NCBI GenBank assembly: GCA_019233755.1
Contig: JAFAMD010000044.1
Coordinates: 1-64,000, forward strand
Length of the DNA: 64,000 nucleotides
Reading direction: 5' to 3'
Origin: Acidobacteriaceae bacterium
GTDB lineage: Bacteria; Acidobacteriota; Terriglobia; Bryobacterales; Bryobacteraceae
Shown: one piece after another, positions 55,649 to 64,000 of the stretch
How the letters are laid out: every line of letters starts with the position of its first letter
Position numbering within the stretch: the stretch's first letter is position 1
The notes under the pieces: generated by a model
Seen by the model: the letters and a program-made list of their open reading frames with translations, nothing else
Database searches by the model: none
Told to the model about the DNA's origin: nothing
Made by a program: the position numbers and the translations under genes

Positions 55649-55806
55649 GGGCCGGTTGGATCTGGTCTGGGAAGAACGATTATAACGAGCGTAAGCGCAG
55701 CGACACCCGATTGCAGATGCCTCTCGCGGTTGAGGGCGGTACATGGGCCTTCCACCCCTCGTTGAAATCACTTTTTAACGGGTATAAAATTCGACCGGAG
55801 GATTCC

Positions 55807-55838
55807 GGCGCCGTGTTCCGTGTGCCGGCGCCCGTTTT
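55807..55838 (+). terminator. Possible hairpin with T-run
   Basis: GGCGCCG (55807-55813) pairs with CGGCGCC (55826-55832), leaving a 12-base loop, and is followed by CGTTTT. It lies between divergent genes, so it may be an attenuator or a chance structure rather than a terminator. Confidence 0.3.
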
Positions 55839-55910
55839 GGCGATTGTGATGGGCAGATCTCCGTAACGTGTCAGGAGGCTGCCAGCGAACGAAAGGAGCG
55901 AGTCTTCGAT

Positions 55911-56198
55911 ATGAGTTCGACACTGATCGTGAACCTGATTGTGTGTGGGGTTCTTGTGCTCGTCGTAATTGCGCTATTTCTGTACCACAGGTGGCTGGAG
56001 AACCACGACGATCCGTACATTCACCTCCATAACGACGCCCACGACTCGACCATTGTGAGTAGCCAGACCACCCTGGGCAAGCGGCTGGATGCTGTCGACA
56101 AGGTGAAAAATGGTCTGCTAATTGCGGTCATTGTCTATGCGCTGGCGATTGCCGCAATTGCCATTTACAACGCCTGGAATACCAGCGGAACAACTTAG
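55911..56198 (+). CDS. Small two-helix membrane protein
   Basis: A 95-residue protein with helices at about 6-25 (IVNLIVCGVLVLVVIALFLY) and 68-87 (GLLIAVIVYALAIAAIAIYNAW), joined by a polar loop with His (YIHLHNDAHDSTIVSS). ATG at 55911 has AAAGGAG about 15 bases upstream. No function is known. The P450 gene begins 74 bases downstream on the same strand. Confidence 0.68.
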   Translation: MSSTLIVNLIVCGVLVLVVIALFLYHRWLENHDDPYIHLHNDAHDSTIVSSQTTLGKRLDAVDKVKNGLLIAVIVYALAIAAIAIYNAWNTSGTT

Positions 56199-56272
56199 GG
56201 GATCATCCGACGCCGCAAGGCCGCGCAGTTTCGTCTGCATTCCAACGATTCGATCTTCTGGAAAAGAGAGTA

Positions 56273-57655
56273 ATGCTCATACCCCCCGGACCGCGCGGAC
56301 GCGAGGTGCGGGGATTTTTCGGCGGCGGTTCTTTCGCCGGCACGCTCGATTTTCTTGATAAGACGGCGCGGCGCTTTGGACCGATCTCCTCCTTCCGCCT
56401 GCTGCACAAGCGCATCTACCTGGTGGATGACGCGGATCTCATTAAAGAGATCCTCGTGACGCAGCAGCATAACTTCGAGCGTGACTCCGGAGCAAAGCTG
56501 CTTCGGGAACTGGTGGGCGATGCGCTCATCACGCGCGAGGAGCCGGATCATCGCGAACGGCGGCGAGTTCTGCAGCCCGCTTTCCACCGCGAGCAGATCG
56601 CTTCCTATGCGCAGATCATGTCGACCGAGTCCGGCCGTTTTGCGCGTGAGTGGCGACCCGGGGAAATCGTCGATGTCCGGAAAGAAATGCGGCGGCTGAC
56701 CCTCGCGATTGTGGGCTCCTCCCTGTTCGGGGCTGATTTTCGCGAGAGTGCAGACGGGGTTGCGGATGTTCTTCAGCGTGTTACGAAGCGCTCCCGCTGG
56801 CTTGCGCCCTCATTTGCTCTCATCGAACCAGCGGTGAATTTCTACCGACGAGTTTTCCCGCGCGGGCCGAGCCTTTTCTTTCAAGCCGAACGCAAAGAAC
56901 TCGAGGCGATCATCATGCCCATTGTTGAACGCCGCCGCGGCGCGGGCACGAAAGATATTCTCTCGCTGCTGTTGAACGAGCACGATGAGACAGACAAGCC
57001 GCTCAATCAACAGGAAGTTCAGAACGAGATTGTCACCTTCGTACTGGCCGGGCATGAAACAACCGCGAGCGCGCTGACATGGACATGGCTCCTTCTTGCC
57101 AATCACCCGCAGGCAGCCGCCCGGCTGCACGCCGAGGTCGATAGCGTTCTTGGGGACCGCGAACCTACGCTCGAAGATGTTTCGGCTCTCGCGTATACGA
57201 GCCTCGTATTCCAGGAAGCCATGCGCTTGTATCCTCCGGCGCTCGCGTTTGCAAGGCGCCCAAAGGTTCCGTTGCAGCTAGCCGGTTATACCATTCCTCG
57301 ACAGGCGAGCGTCTTTCTGAGCCCGTATATCACACAGCGGAACCCGAAGTACTTTCAGCAGCCTGACGAGTTCCGTCCAGAGCGCTGGGAGACAGATCCG
57401 GCGCCTCCAAAATTCGCGTACTTTCCCTTCGGAGGCGGCGCCAAGATGTGTATCGGCGAACCCTTCGCGAAGCTGGAAGGAGTGCTGGTGCTAGCCACGC
57501 TGGCGAGGCAGTGGGAGTTGGAGCGTGTGGAGGACGATCCCGTTCACCCTGGTCCGGGTTGGCTACTGAACCCGAATCGTCCGATTTGCATGAGATTGAA
57601 GCAGCGAGTCGCTCCCTCACATAAACGCATCAACCACCTCGCAAACCTACCTTGA
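56273..57655 (+). CDS. Cytochrome P450
   Basis: A soluble heme-thiolate monooxygenase. The I-helix motif is AGHETTAS (259-266), the ExxR pair is Glu315/Arg318 in QEAMRLYPP, and the heme Cys is Cys393 in FGGGAKMCIGEPFAK. Length of 460 fits class-I-type bacterial enzymes and resembles CYP102-like/CYP110-like sequences. No ferredoxin or reductase gene adjoins it, so partners must come from elsewhere. Substrate unknown. Confidence 0.96.
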   Translation: MLIPPGPRGREVRGFFGGGSFAGTLDFLDKTARRFGPISSFRLLHKRIYLVDDADLIKEILVTQQHNFERDSGAKLLRELVGDALITREEPDHRERRRVLQPAFHREQIASYAQIMSTESGRFAREWRPGEIVDVRKEMRRLTLAIVGSSLFGADFRESADGVADVLQRVTKRSRWLAPSFALIEPAVNFYRRVFPRGPSLFFQAERKELEAIIMPIVERRRGAGTKDILSLLLNEHDETDKPLNQQEVQNEIVTFVLAGHETTASALTWTWLLLANHPQAAARLHAEVDSVLGDREPTLEDVSALAYTSLVFQEAMRLYPPALAFARRPKVPLQLAGYTIPRQASVFLSPYITQRNPKYFQQPDEFRPERWETDPAPPKFAYFPFGGGAKMCIGEPFAKLEGVLVLATLARQWELERVEDDPVHPGPGWLLNPNRPICMRLKQRVAPSHKRINHLANLP

Positions 57656-57720
57656 AACATTTACGATAGAGTAAAAGCATTCAACCTCCTGCTGCGCTGG
57701 GGAGGATCGGTGGGGTCTTT

Positions 57721-58638
57721 GTGACACCTGGTGAGCCGGGCGCAGCCCATTTAACCGGCCAAGCGGCTGGTCCTTCGGAAGTTGAGCTCCCCGTCAGCGG
57801 AGCAGCGAGGCGGGTAACCTGGATTTGGGTCTCATCCGCAATCGTTTTCCTGATAGCAGCAGCAGGGACCTTTATCGCGGCATTGGCGTACGACCATGGC
57901 CCGATTTCCGCCACGATCGTCCGGGCAGCCTTGCCGGAGCAGCCGTTAAGGCTACGCGTCGAAAACCTAAATGGCCGGTTGCAGGTTAGCTGGAATCTCG
58001 ATAGCCCAGCCGTGCGGACCGCGACGTCAGGTGTGCTCCATATACAGGACGAAAAGCAAGTGAGCGACTTGCCGCTGGACGCGCGCCAAGTTGCGAATGG
58101 CTCGGTGGAGTACCAGCCCGTCTCGCGCGAGGTGTTTTTCCGCCTTGATTTAGAAAGCACGAGCGGCCCTGCCGAGGCGACTCTCCAGGTTATTGACGAA
58201 GTACCACCGGTTCCCGCCCAGAAAAAGGTCACGACCGACGAATTTGCCGCCTATGACGAGACGGCGAAAAGGTCTTCTTCGCCGAAACCGGATAAAGCTA
58301 CCGCTTACGATGACCCGAGGGGCCCCAACGCTCCGCCCTCCGGTACGACTCTTCAATACATCCCGCCACGCCCGCTGCAAGAGGTCTGGCCTGATCCGAA
58401 GACGATCTGGCCGGGGCTCGTGACCTCTGCCATCCAGGTGGCAGTGCAGGTCGATGTCGACGCCATGGGTCGCGTAACCGCAGCCAAGATTGTGAACGGC
58501 GGCCAAAGGGTACCTCCCCCTCTGGCCGCATCCGCCCTTTCCGCGGCGAAGCAATGGATGTTTGAGCCTGCCAGGAGGGGAAATCAGATGATCGAAGGGC
58601 AGCACACGATCATGTTTCATTTCCAGCCGGGCGGTTAG
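57721..58638 (+). CDS. Membrane protein with TonB C-terminal-like domain
   Basis: GTG start at 57721. A helix (IWVSSAIVFLIAAAGTFIAALAY) near 40-62 precedes a beta-rich region and a Pro-rich linker. The C-terminal 90 residues (AVQVDVDAMGRVTAAKIVNGG, SAAKQWMFEPARRGNQ, HTIMFHF) match the TonB-C fold. In true TonB this links to outer-membrane receptors; here no ExbBD genes adjoin, so it may be a TonB-like sensor or transporter partner. Follows the P450 gene by 65 bases. Confidence 0.78.
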   Translation: MTPGEPGAAHLTGQAAGPSEVELPVSGAARRVTWIWVSSAIVFLIAAAGTFIAALAYDHGPISATIVRAALPEQPLRLRVENLNGRLQVSWNLDSPAVRTATSGVLHIQDEKQVSDLPLDARQVANGSVEYQPVSREVFFRLDLESTSGPAEATLQVIDEVPPVPAQKKVTTDEFAAYDETAKRSSSPKPDKATAYDDPRGPNAPPSGTTLQYIPPRPLQEVWPDPKTIWPGLVTSAIQVAVQVDVDAMGRVTAAKIVNGGQRVPPPLAASALSAAKQWMFEPARRGNQMIEGQHTIMFHFQPGG

Positions 58639-58647
58639 GACAAGCTT

Positions 58648-59112
58648 CTATGCTTTTTTGGTAAACACCATCTTCTCTGACTTGTCTGCCGGCTCGATAT
58701 GCTCAAGTTCAACGTCCATGGTCTTTCCGCCGGGGCCGAGGGTCAAATGCCATTCGGTGACAGCATCCTCTTTCGGTCCGTCAGTCTTGAGAATCACCAG
58801 CGTCGCACCGTTATACCAGAGCGAGACATGCGCTTTATGACCTCCTTCGTCGAAGTCGCATTGGGTGCCGCCCGCCTTGCACGAAAACTGCGAGGTAATG
58901 TCCTTCCCGTCGGTACCACGAACTACCTCCGTGAAACTGATTTGCCCCGATTTATCTTGAATCGTGTAGGTGACGGCCGGGCCGGCCTGACCCTGTGAGG
59001 ATTCGAGCTCCCAGGTGCCGCTGTAGTTGGGCGGGCCGGTATCCGCAACAAGTGCAAGTGAACAGACAAAAGGCGTCGCAAGAACTGCGAGCGCCGGCCT
59101 AATACAGCGCAT
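58648..59112 (-). CDS. Small secreted protein of unknown function
   Basis: The Met at 59112 gives a signal peptide (RCIRPALAVLATPFVCSLALVA). The mature part (about 130 residues) has GTWELESSQGQAG, ITSQFSCKAGGTQCDFDEGG with two Cys, and AVTEWHLTLGPGGKT. The GTWELESS-type opening and strand pattern resemble the protein at 12735-13109. Function unknown. The 59136 start adds eight residues without signal features. Confidence 0.7.
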   Translation of the reverse strand: MRCIRPALAVLATPFVCSLALVADTGPPNYSGTWELESSQGQAGPAVTYTIQDKSGQISFTEVVRGTDGKDITSQFSCKAGGTQCDFDEGGHKAHVSLWYNGATLVILKTDGPKEDAVTEWHLTLGPGGKTMDVELEHIEPADKSEKMVFTKKA

Positions 59113-59180
59113 GCATCCTCCTTGCGCGACCCTCAAAGGGCGGGGGCCGTGTTGTAAGTGGAACTACGGATAGCTTATCG

Positions 59181-59300
59181 AAATTTAGTCTTCGGCGCGC
59201 TGAGAGGCGCGGCCTCATCGAAATTTAGTCTTCGGCGGGCTGAAAGACGCGGCCTCATCGAAAAGTATTCTTCAGCGCGCTGAGAGGCACGGCCTCATCG
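59181..59300. repeat. Three tandem 40-base repeats
   Basis: Copies at 59181-59220, 59221-59260 and 59261-59300 each end GGCCTCATCG and begin AAATTTAGTC or AAAAGTATTC. The first ten bases of a fourth copy (AAAATTATTG) follow. The unit contains CGCGC and GCGCG that can pair, which the second copy partly loses. It is in the gap between two minus-strand genes. Confidence 0.9.
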
Positions 59301-59336
59301 AAAATTATTGGGCGCAGGCGTGTGCGCAGCGGCGCG

Positions 59337-59897
59337 CTACTCGGGACGCCATTTGATGTTGCAGCCAAGACTGGGCTTCTGGTCCTTGTTTACTTCGCCG
59401 CCGTTAAGGAGCGCATCGATGGCGGCACGAAGATCCTGTCCCGTTACCGGAGTATCATTTCGTGGGCGGCTGCTATCGAACTGCCCACGGTATGCTAGTT
59501 TCCGATTTTGATCGAAGAGGAAGAAATCGGGCGTGCATGCGGCCGCAAAGGCGCGCGCGACGTCCTGGGTCTCGTCGTAGACGTAGGGAAAATTGAATCC
59601 GAGTTCAAGGGCCTGCTCTTTGAGACTGGAAGGTGCATCATCAGGATACGCGTCCGCATCATTCGATGAGATCGCCACGATTCCGAGCGACTGGCCTGCA
59701 TAGTCTTTGCCGAGTTTCGCGAGCACATTCTGCACATGCTTCACATACGGGCAGTGACGGCAGATGAACATCACCAACAGCGCTTTCCTGTCGCGGAATC
59801 GGTCCAGCGTGATCGCTTCGCCCGAAACCACGTCGGGCAACTGAAACTCGGGCAGGGGGGTGCCCAGCGGAAGCATGGCCGATTCGGTGCGTGACAT
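59337..59897 (-). CDS. Thioredoxin-like peroxiredoxin-family protein
   Basis: A 186-residue AhpC/TSA-type redoxin without a signal. The fold begins LGTPLPEFQLPDVVSGEAI and carries the redox motif MFICRHCPYVKHV with CxxC. Further blocks are VAISSNDADAYPDD and TPDFFLFDQNRKLAYRGQFD, the family ending for thiol-disulfide oxidoreductases. An alternative start at 59876 removes seven residues. It is likely a peroxidase or disulfide reductase. Confidence 0.9.
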   Translation of the reverse strand: MSRTESAMLPLGTPLPEFQLPDVVSGEAITLDRFRDRKALLVMFICRHCPYVKHVQNVLAKLGKDYAGQSLGIVAISSNDADAYPDDAPSSLKEQALELGFNFPYVYDETQDVARAFAAACTPDFFLFDQNRKLAYRGQFDSSRPRNDTPVTGQDLRAAIDALLNGGEVNKDQKPSLGCNIKWRPE

Positions 59898-59928
59898 AGG
59901 TTCTCAAGGCCAGCGTAGCAGGCACTCC

Positions 59929-61164
59929 AACGAGGCGGACGGATACTTCAACAGCGCGTTATCGTGGTCGCCTGACGGGGGGTTCCTAGTAGCGGTCGAG
60001 GCAGGAGGGAACTTCATCGCTTTCGGGGCTCCCTCGTCGTTACATCTCATTGCCGCCGAGAACGGCAAGAAAATCCGCCTGACGACCCCGCCGGACGCAA
60101 AGACATGGGATCAGAATCCCGCTTTCTCTCCCGATGGCCGTGTTCTTCTATTCGTAAGATGCGACGGAGCATTCCACTGCGGCCTGTATTCATTGGACCT
60201 TGCGTCGGATTACAGGCCTAAAGGAGGGCCCAGGATGTTGAGGCAGGAGAAAGGCGGCATAGACGGAGTTACATGGACAGCAGACGGGAAAGAGGCAGTC
60301 TACGCGCTTTCAGGAGATGCGCCGTACAACTATCGCCTGATGAGGATTCAGTTGGAAGCAGGCGCGCAGCCGCAGCGCTTGACGTTTGCCGGCGGACGCC
60401 TCGGCTCCCCGGCCATTGCGCCCCGTGGGAACCGGCTCGCCTGCCTACGTCCAGCGCCTTGATGATGAAGACCTCTTGCAGGTCGAGCCCGGCAAACCGC
60501 CGAAGCCATTCGCCTCGTCAAGGCGGCTAACGCATTTCGACACGGGCCACTCCGGCACACCCCGCTGGTCCCCGGACGGACGCTGGATTGCCTTTGACCG
60601 TCAATTGGATGAGGGATGGCGCATTTTCGTAATGGCATCGGACGGGGACAGCTTCGCCGATTGACGCATGATAGCGGGGCGGACGAGGTCATCCCTAGCT
60701 GGTCTCGAGATGGGAAATGGATCTACTACACCTGCAACCGGAATGGCGGCTTTCAAATCTGGAAGACGCCGGCCGAAGGCGGCAACGGAACGCAGTTGAC
60801 CCGCAACAGTGGATTCGTTGCCTTCGAATCTCGCGACGGCCAGTCGATATATTACACGGGTGCTACGAACCCTGCTCTATGGACGCTTCCCGTGACCGGC
60901 GGCAAAGAGAGGCCGGTACTGGACTCTGTTTGCTGCAGAGCGTTCGCTGTTGTGGAAGACGGGATCTATTACCTTACCTGCCTGGATCGCGGTAGCTCGA
61001 TAAATTTCCACCGGTTCGCGACCAATAAAAACGAGGAGATCATACGGCTCAAAGAAGAGTCCTCCGGTATAGGGCTGGCGGTTTCAGCGGACCGGAAGAC
61101 ATTTCTGTTCCCTATGCGGTCTCGAAACGGCAGCAATGTGATGGTTGTGGATAACTTTCGGTAG
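59929..61164 (+). pseudogene. Broken PD40/TolB-like propeller gene
   Basis: Three consecutive frames together read as one PD40 propeller: LSWSPDGGFLVAVEAGG and FSPDGRVLLFVRCDG (to 60462), PRWSPDGRWIAFDRQLDEG (to 60664), then PSWSRDGKWIYYTCN through VMVVDNFR (to 61164). The first break looks like a duplicated four bases (GCCTGCCT near 60440); the second fits loss of one G in a run near 60648. The 5' part, which in relatives carries a winged-helix domain and a membrane helix, is missing. Sequencing error is an alternative for the breaks, but not for the missing start. Confidence 0.72.
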
Positions 61165-61300
61165 GAAGTTACAGAAAGACAGCAACGCGTTTCAGTTCCG
61201 GCGCCACTTACAGTTTATTTGGGTGAGGATAGCTTCTTAGTCGGTCCTGGAAGTACCATAACTTTTCATCACGTACATTTGCTAGTAATCTGTTGCCAGC

Positions 61301-61873
61301 ATGATGGACAAACGAAACTTTCAATTTCTTGCTGTGGTGAGTTTGCTGCTAATGGCTGCGTCGTCAGCCGCAGCTTCGGTGAATTTAGTTACGAACGGTA
61401 ATTTTGCCACCGCCGCTTTCACGGGCTGGACTACTATTCCGGCGGCATCGGGAAGCGACTTCAGCGTCTGGCCTAATTGCGGACCGTCTGGAGAACACTG
61501 CGCCGCTTTCGGCGGAACAACAGCGGGTTACTACGATGCGATCCAGCAGACGCTTGTTACGACGCCGGGCCAAGGATATCAGGTGGCGTTTTCGCTTTAT
61601 ACCGACAGTTCCCCGCGCGATTTTCAGGTGTTGTGGAATGGAACCCAGATCTATGACAACTCGGGCGTAGGGACGGATACCTGGATCCCACTATCGTTCA
61701 ACGAAGTTGGAACTGGTAGCGACACGCTGACGTTCCAGGGCTACAACGTCCCCAGTTTCGACGAGCTGACCGATGTTTCTGTGAGCAGTACCCCCGAACC
61801 CGCGTACTATCCGCTTGTCGCTTTGGGCTTGCTGGTCGTTCCAGTGTGGCGCCAGCGGCGGAAGGCTGCCTAA
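61301..61873 (+). CDS. PEP-CTERM sorted surface protein
   Basis: A 190-residue exported protein with signal peptide LAVVSLLLMAASSAAA and C-terminal PEP-CTERM anchor STPEPAYYPLVALGLLVVP, then VWRQRRKAA. The mature domain (NLVTNGNFATAAFTGWTTI, QVAFSLYTDSSPRDFQV, DTLTFQGYN) resembles carbohydrate-binding beta-sandwich sequences seen in this protein class. Alone on its strand. Confidence 0.85.
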   Translation: MMDKRNFQFLAVVSLLLMAASSAAASVNLVTNGNFATAAFTGWTTIPAASGSDFSVWPNCGPSGEHCAAFGGTTAGYYDAIQQTLVTTPGQGYQVAFSLYTDSSPRDFQVLWNGTQIYDNSGVGTDTWIPLSFNEVGTGSDTLTFQGYNVPSFDELTDVSVSSTPEPAYYPLVALGLLVVPVWRQRRKAA

Positions 61874-61915
61874 TCGGTTGCCTAACCCATTGTCTAACCC
61901 AGCAAGGTTGCTTTT

Positions 61916-63010
61916 CTAGGTTCCGGGGCCGTTGAGCGTGACCTCGATGAAGACTTCGTGCGTTTGCGGTGTCGTGCCCGGTTCCGTCTCTTCGCTGAAG
62001 AAGGGCCCGTCTTTTACACGATCCAATACATTCTGGTTCAGCGTCGGGTCGGTTCTGGCGAGAACCTCGGGTTCCTTCAGGTGACCGTTGGGTGTGAGCA
62101 TTCCGTGAAGAATCACTCGCTGGGCGGAGAGTTGTCCCGTAACGTTACCTTGCTGAATCGTCATGGAAAGGTGCCAAGGCGGGGTCATGAGCGAGCCGAC
62201 TCCGATCTGATTCATGCCGGCTGCGGGAGTGAAGAGGCTGCGGTCGAGGCCGGCGGGGTCCGTCAGACTTTCCATGCGCGCTTCCAGTACAGTCTGGCCG
62301 GCTTCCGTGATGGTGAACTTGCCGGGCACGATTCGATCGTGAAGGTGCAGAGCATTGGAATAGTCGTAGAGGACGTACATGCCGGGTGCCGGAGAGTAGG
62401 TCACTAAAACGCCTGATTTCGGGTCGAGGCAGTATTCGCTCTCTCTCCAACGGCGGCCATGCGCCGCGGCCGCTGTGCGCGCCCCGTGGGCGATCAGGAT
62501 GCAGGTCAGTTCCGTCCCGTTCATATTGGCCGAAGCGGTGCGCAACGAGGCCCGAGGACCGACTTCCGAATAAAGAAAGAAGACGGCGAGGCGAAACTGC
62601 GCCAGACGCAGCGGCATGCCCTGGGCCGGTTGATTGCTGTATAGCAAGCGATCGAGATAGAGATTGGTCACCGAATAAGATCTACCTTGCGCCGTCCAGC
62701 GATAGATACCACGGGACGGCGATATGTCTTCGGTCTGCCAACTGCCGTCGTACTGCGACGAGCCGGACGATGTGAATGTGGCCCTCAAGTGATAGGCCTG
62801 CGCCTGCACGTTCGAAAGATCGTGAGCCTGATTGAGGAGTTGCAAAGTCTGCTGGCGCTGTTCAGGGCTAGCGGTTATCTGCGCGTCGCCTGTTACGAGT
62901 TCAAGGGGGTCAGCGGGCACCGGAGGCTCAGGCGCCGCGGTTTGTCCCCGAGCGACGGGGAGGAAGGTAAATGACAAACACAGCAGATAGCCCAGACGCC
63001 GGAGAGGCAA
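61916..63010 (-). CDS. Secreted hypothetical protein
   Basis: TTG start at 63010. A signal peptide (LRRLGYLLCLSFTFLPVARGQ) is followed by about 340 residues, with LVTGDAQITASPEQRQQTLQLL, a region containing Cys in GTELTCILIAHG and EYCLDPKSG, and a C-terminal stretch ILHGMLTPNGHLKEPEVLARTDPTLN that recalls TonB-C-like energy-transducing motifs. No enzyme site is visible. It follows the dihydroxyacetone kinase gene by 28 bases. Confidence 0.7.
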   Translation of the reverse strand: MPLRRLGYLLCLSFTFLPVARGQTAAPEPPVPADPLELVTGDAQITASPEQRQQTLQLLNQAHDLSNVQAQAYHLRATFTSSGSSQYDGSWQTEDISPSRGIYRWTAQGRSYSVTNLYLDRLLYSNQPAQGMPLRLAQFRLAVFFLYSEVGPRASLRTASANMNGTELTCILIAHGARTAAAAHGRRWRESEYCLDPKSGVLVTYSPAPGMYVLYDYSNALHLHDRIVPGKFTITEAGQTVLEARMESLTDPAGLDRSLFTPAAGMNQIGVGSLMTPPWHLSMTIQQGNVTGQLSAQRVILHGMLTPNGHLKEPEVLARTDPTLNQNVLDRVKDGPFFSEETEPGTTPQTHEVFIEVTLNGPGT

Positions 63011-63038
63011 GCGGTTTCCTCAAATTCGAGTCTACAGG

Positions 63039-64000
63039 TTATTCGGCGAGCGCGGAGACTGCGGCACGCAGCCAGATGGCAACTGCGATTGCCCCGGGGT
63101 CCGGCACACCGAGGATCCGTTCGCCGAGATAGCTGGAGCGGCCGCGGCGCGCGGTCATGCGGGCGGTGCTTTCGGCCCCGGCTTCGGCAGAGGCCAACGC
63201 AGGTTGAAGCGCGGCTTTCCACACACCGGCAGCGGTGAGCTGCTGATAAAACGTTCGTGTGAAGGGAATCAGGGCATCAAGCATGGTGCGGTCTCCGACG
63301 GCGGCACCGCCGAGTTCACTGACAGCATTGGCTGCTTCGAGGCAGGCGAGCGCCCAGGTATTTGGATCGTCGACGGAGCTGCCTTCGAGCGAGTTGCCCA
63401 GTCTTATAAAGAGAACTCCATAAAGGGGTCCGGAGGAGCCGCCCAATACATCCTGCAGTGTGTGTCCGAGGGCTTTGAAGGCTTGAGGAGGATTGTCAAA
63501 CGGGTAGCCGGACAAACGTTCTTTTATAGCGCCGGCGGCGCGCGCCATATTGATACCGAGATCCCCATCGCCGGCGATGCGATCCATTTCCGTAAGGCGT
63601 GTTTCGGCTTCGATGAGAGCTTTACAGGCGGCGTCGACAGCCGCTTGCAGCGTCCTTCCGCGCGGTGTTTCGGGTGGTCCTCCGGCGGCGACGGGAACGC
63701 CGTCCGTATAGGGGATGATCTGCTCGCCGAGAGGAGCAGGGGCCATGGGCAAGACGTTCGGCCAAGCGGGCGCGGTAGTGGGAGCATCGAGCAAGCGAAG
63801 GCGCTCCTCATCGAGGCGCAGGAGGGAGACGGAGACACCGGCCATATCGAGAGAGGTCATGAATGCTCCCGCGTAGATACGCTCGACGAGCAGCCCGCGG
63901 GAGTGGAGAGAGGCGAGTGCGCGGCGCGCGACGACGGCCAATTCCATGTTGGTGGTTGCGCCGAGATTGTTGATGAGGACCGCAATCCTTTCTCCGGAAC
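63039..64000 (-). CDS. Dihydroxyacetone kinase, single-chain (partial)
   Basis: ATP-dependent kinase that phosphorylates dihydroxyacetone (or glyceraldehyde). The visible part is the end of the DhaK-type domain (VLINNLGATTNMELAVV reaching 64000) fused to a DhaL domain with IAGDGDLGINMARAAGAIKE, QDVLGGSSGPLYGVLF and SELGGAAVGDRTMLDAL. The fused layout is that of ATP-dependent kinases rather than the PTS-linked DhaKLM set. The start lies beyond the window. Confidence 0.9.
   Translation of the reverse strand, partial: SGERIAVLINNLGATTNMELAVVARRALASLHSRGLLVERIYAGAFMTSLDMAGVSVSLLRLDEERLRLLDAPTTAPAWPNVLPMAPAPLGEQIIPYTDGVPVAAGGPPETPRGRTLQAAVDAACKALIEAETRLTEMDRIAGDGDLGINMARAAGAIKERLSGYPFDNPPQAFKALGHTLQDVLGGSSGPLYGVLFIRLGNSLEGSSVDDPNTWALACLEAANAVSELGGAAVGDRTMLDALIPFTRTFYQQLTAAGVWKAALQPALASAEAGAESTARMTARRGRSSYLGERILGVPDPGAIAVAIWLRAAVSALAE

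Noticed and set aside
55649..55910. Molybdenum-cofactor riboswitch upstream of modB
   Set aside because: Only a simple hairpin is visible; none of the conserved riboswitch blocks were recognised.
59181..59300. CRISPR array
   Set aside because: The repeats abut directly without spacers.

Overview
The window looks like one contiguous piece of an acidobacterial chromosome, most like the Solibacteres/Bryobacterales group. The evidence is gene content only: a PadR regulator coupled to a duplicated MacB/FtsX permease of the acidobacterial ADOP type, three PEP-CTERM proteins, a large Ser/Thr kinase with TPR repeats, PD40/TolB-like propellers, many Tat-type secretion signals and moderately high G+C. 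No rRNA, tRNA, CRISPR array, prophage or intact insertion sequence was found. Genes lie on both strands in short operons.

Layout. 0.1-7.7 kb: secreted GH29 alpha-L-fucosidase, YihY/BrkB membrane protein, small stress-type protein, PadR-ADOP pair, toast-rack lipoprotein. 7.7-10.2 kb: overlapping TadE, TadE and TadG-like genes without secretion machinery. 10.3-18.7 kb: propeller protein, M23 peptidase, IMPase-family phosphatase, YgfZ, AI-2E-type permease, ruvX-mltG and secreted hypotheticals. 18.8-25.7 kb: polyprenyl-phosphate sugar transferase, then a full Isc operon (Rrf2 regulator, iscS, iscU, iscA, hscB, hscA, iscX) that lacks fdx and is followed directly by a decayed group II intron tail. 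26.2-34.8 kb: Tat metallophosphoesterase, then a same-strand run of PEP-CTERM protein, 67-residue peptide, PqqD-HPr-kinase-like fusion, glycosyltransferase, 1127-residue Asp-box protein with 21 pentapeptide units, and a second PEP-CTERM protein. 34.8-47.8 kb: kinase/TPR protein, carboxylesterase, paired SMR-type proteins, EamA transporter, GH51 arabinofuranosidase, two-subunit molybdenum hydroxylase and a Gly/Tyr-rich repeat protein. 48-52.4 kb: carA-carB. 52.4-64 kb: modB-modC-thiE with 4-base overlaps, cytochrome P450, TonB-C-like protein, thioredoxin-like protein, a broken PD40 gene, a third PEP-CTERM protein, and a single-chain dihydroxyacetone kinase cut by the window end.

How the genes fit together. 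The Isc operon supplies Fe-S clusters, which the [2Fe-2S] subunit of the molybdenum hydroxylase would need; the Mod transporter could supply its molybdate. The fucosidase and arabinofuranosidase point to plant or microbial polysaccharide use. The PEP-CTERM proteins and two glycan enzymes point to an exopolysaccharide-linked surface programme whose exosortase lies elsewhere. The most unusual locus is 27.2-30.6 kb, where a short Tat-like-leader peptide precedes a PqqD-kinase fusion and a glycosyltransferase; it may be an undescribed peptide-modification or surface-decoration system. Dispersed GCTGANN heptad elements sit in several intergenic regions.
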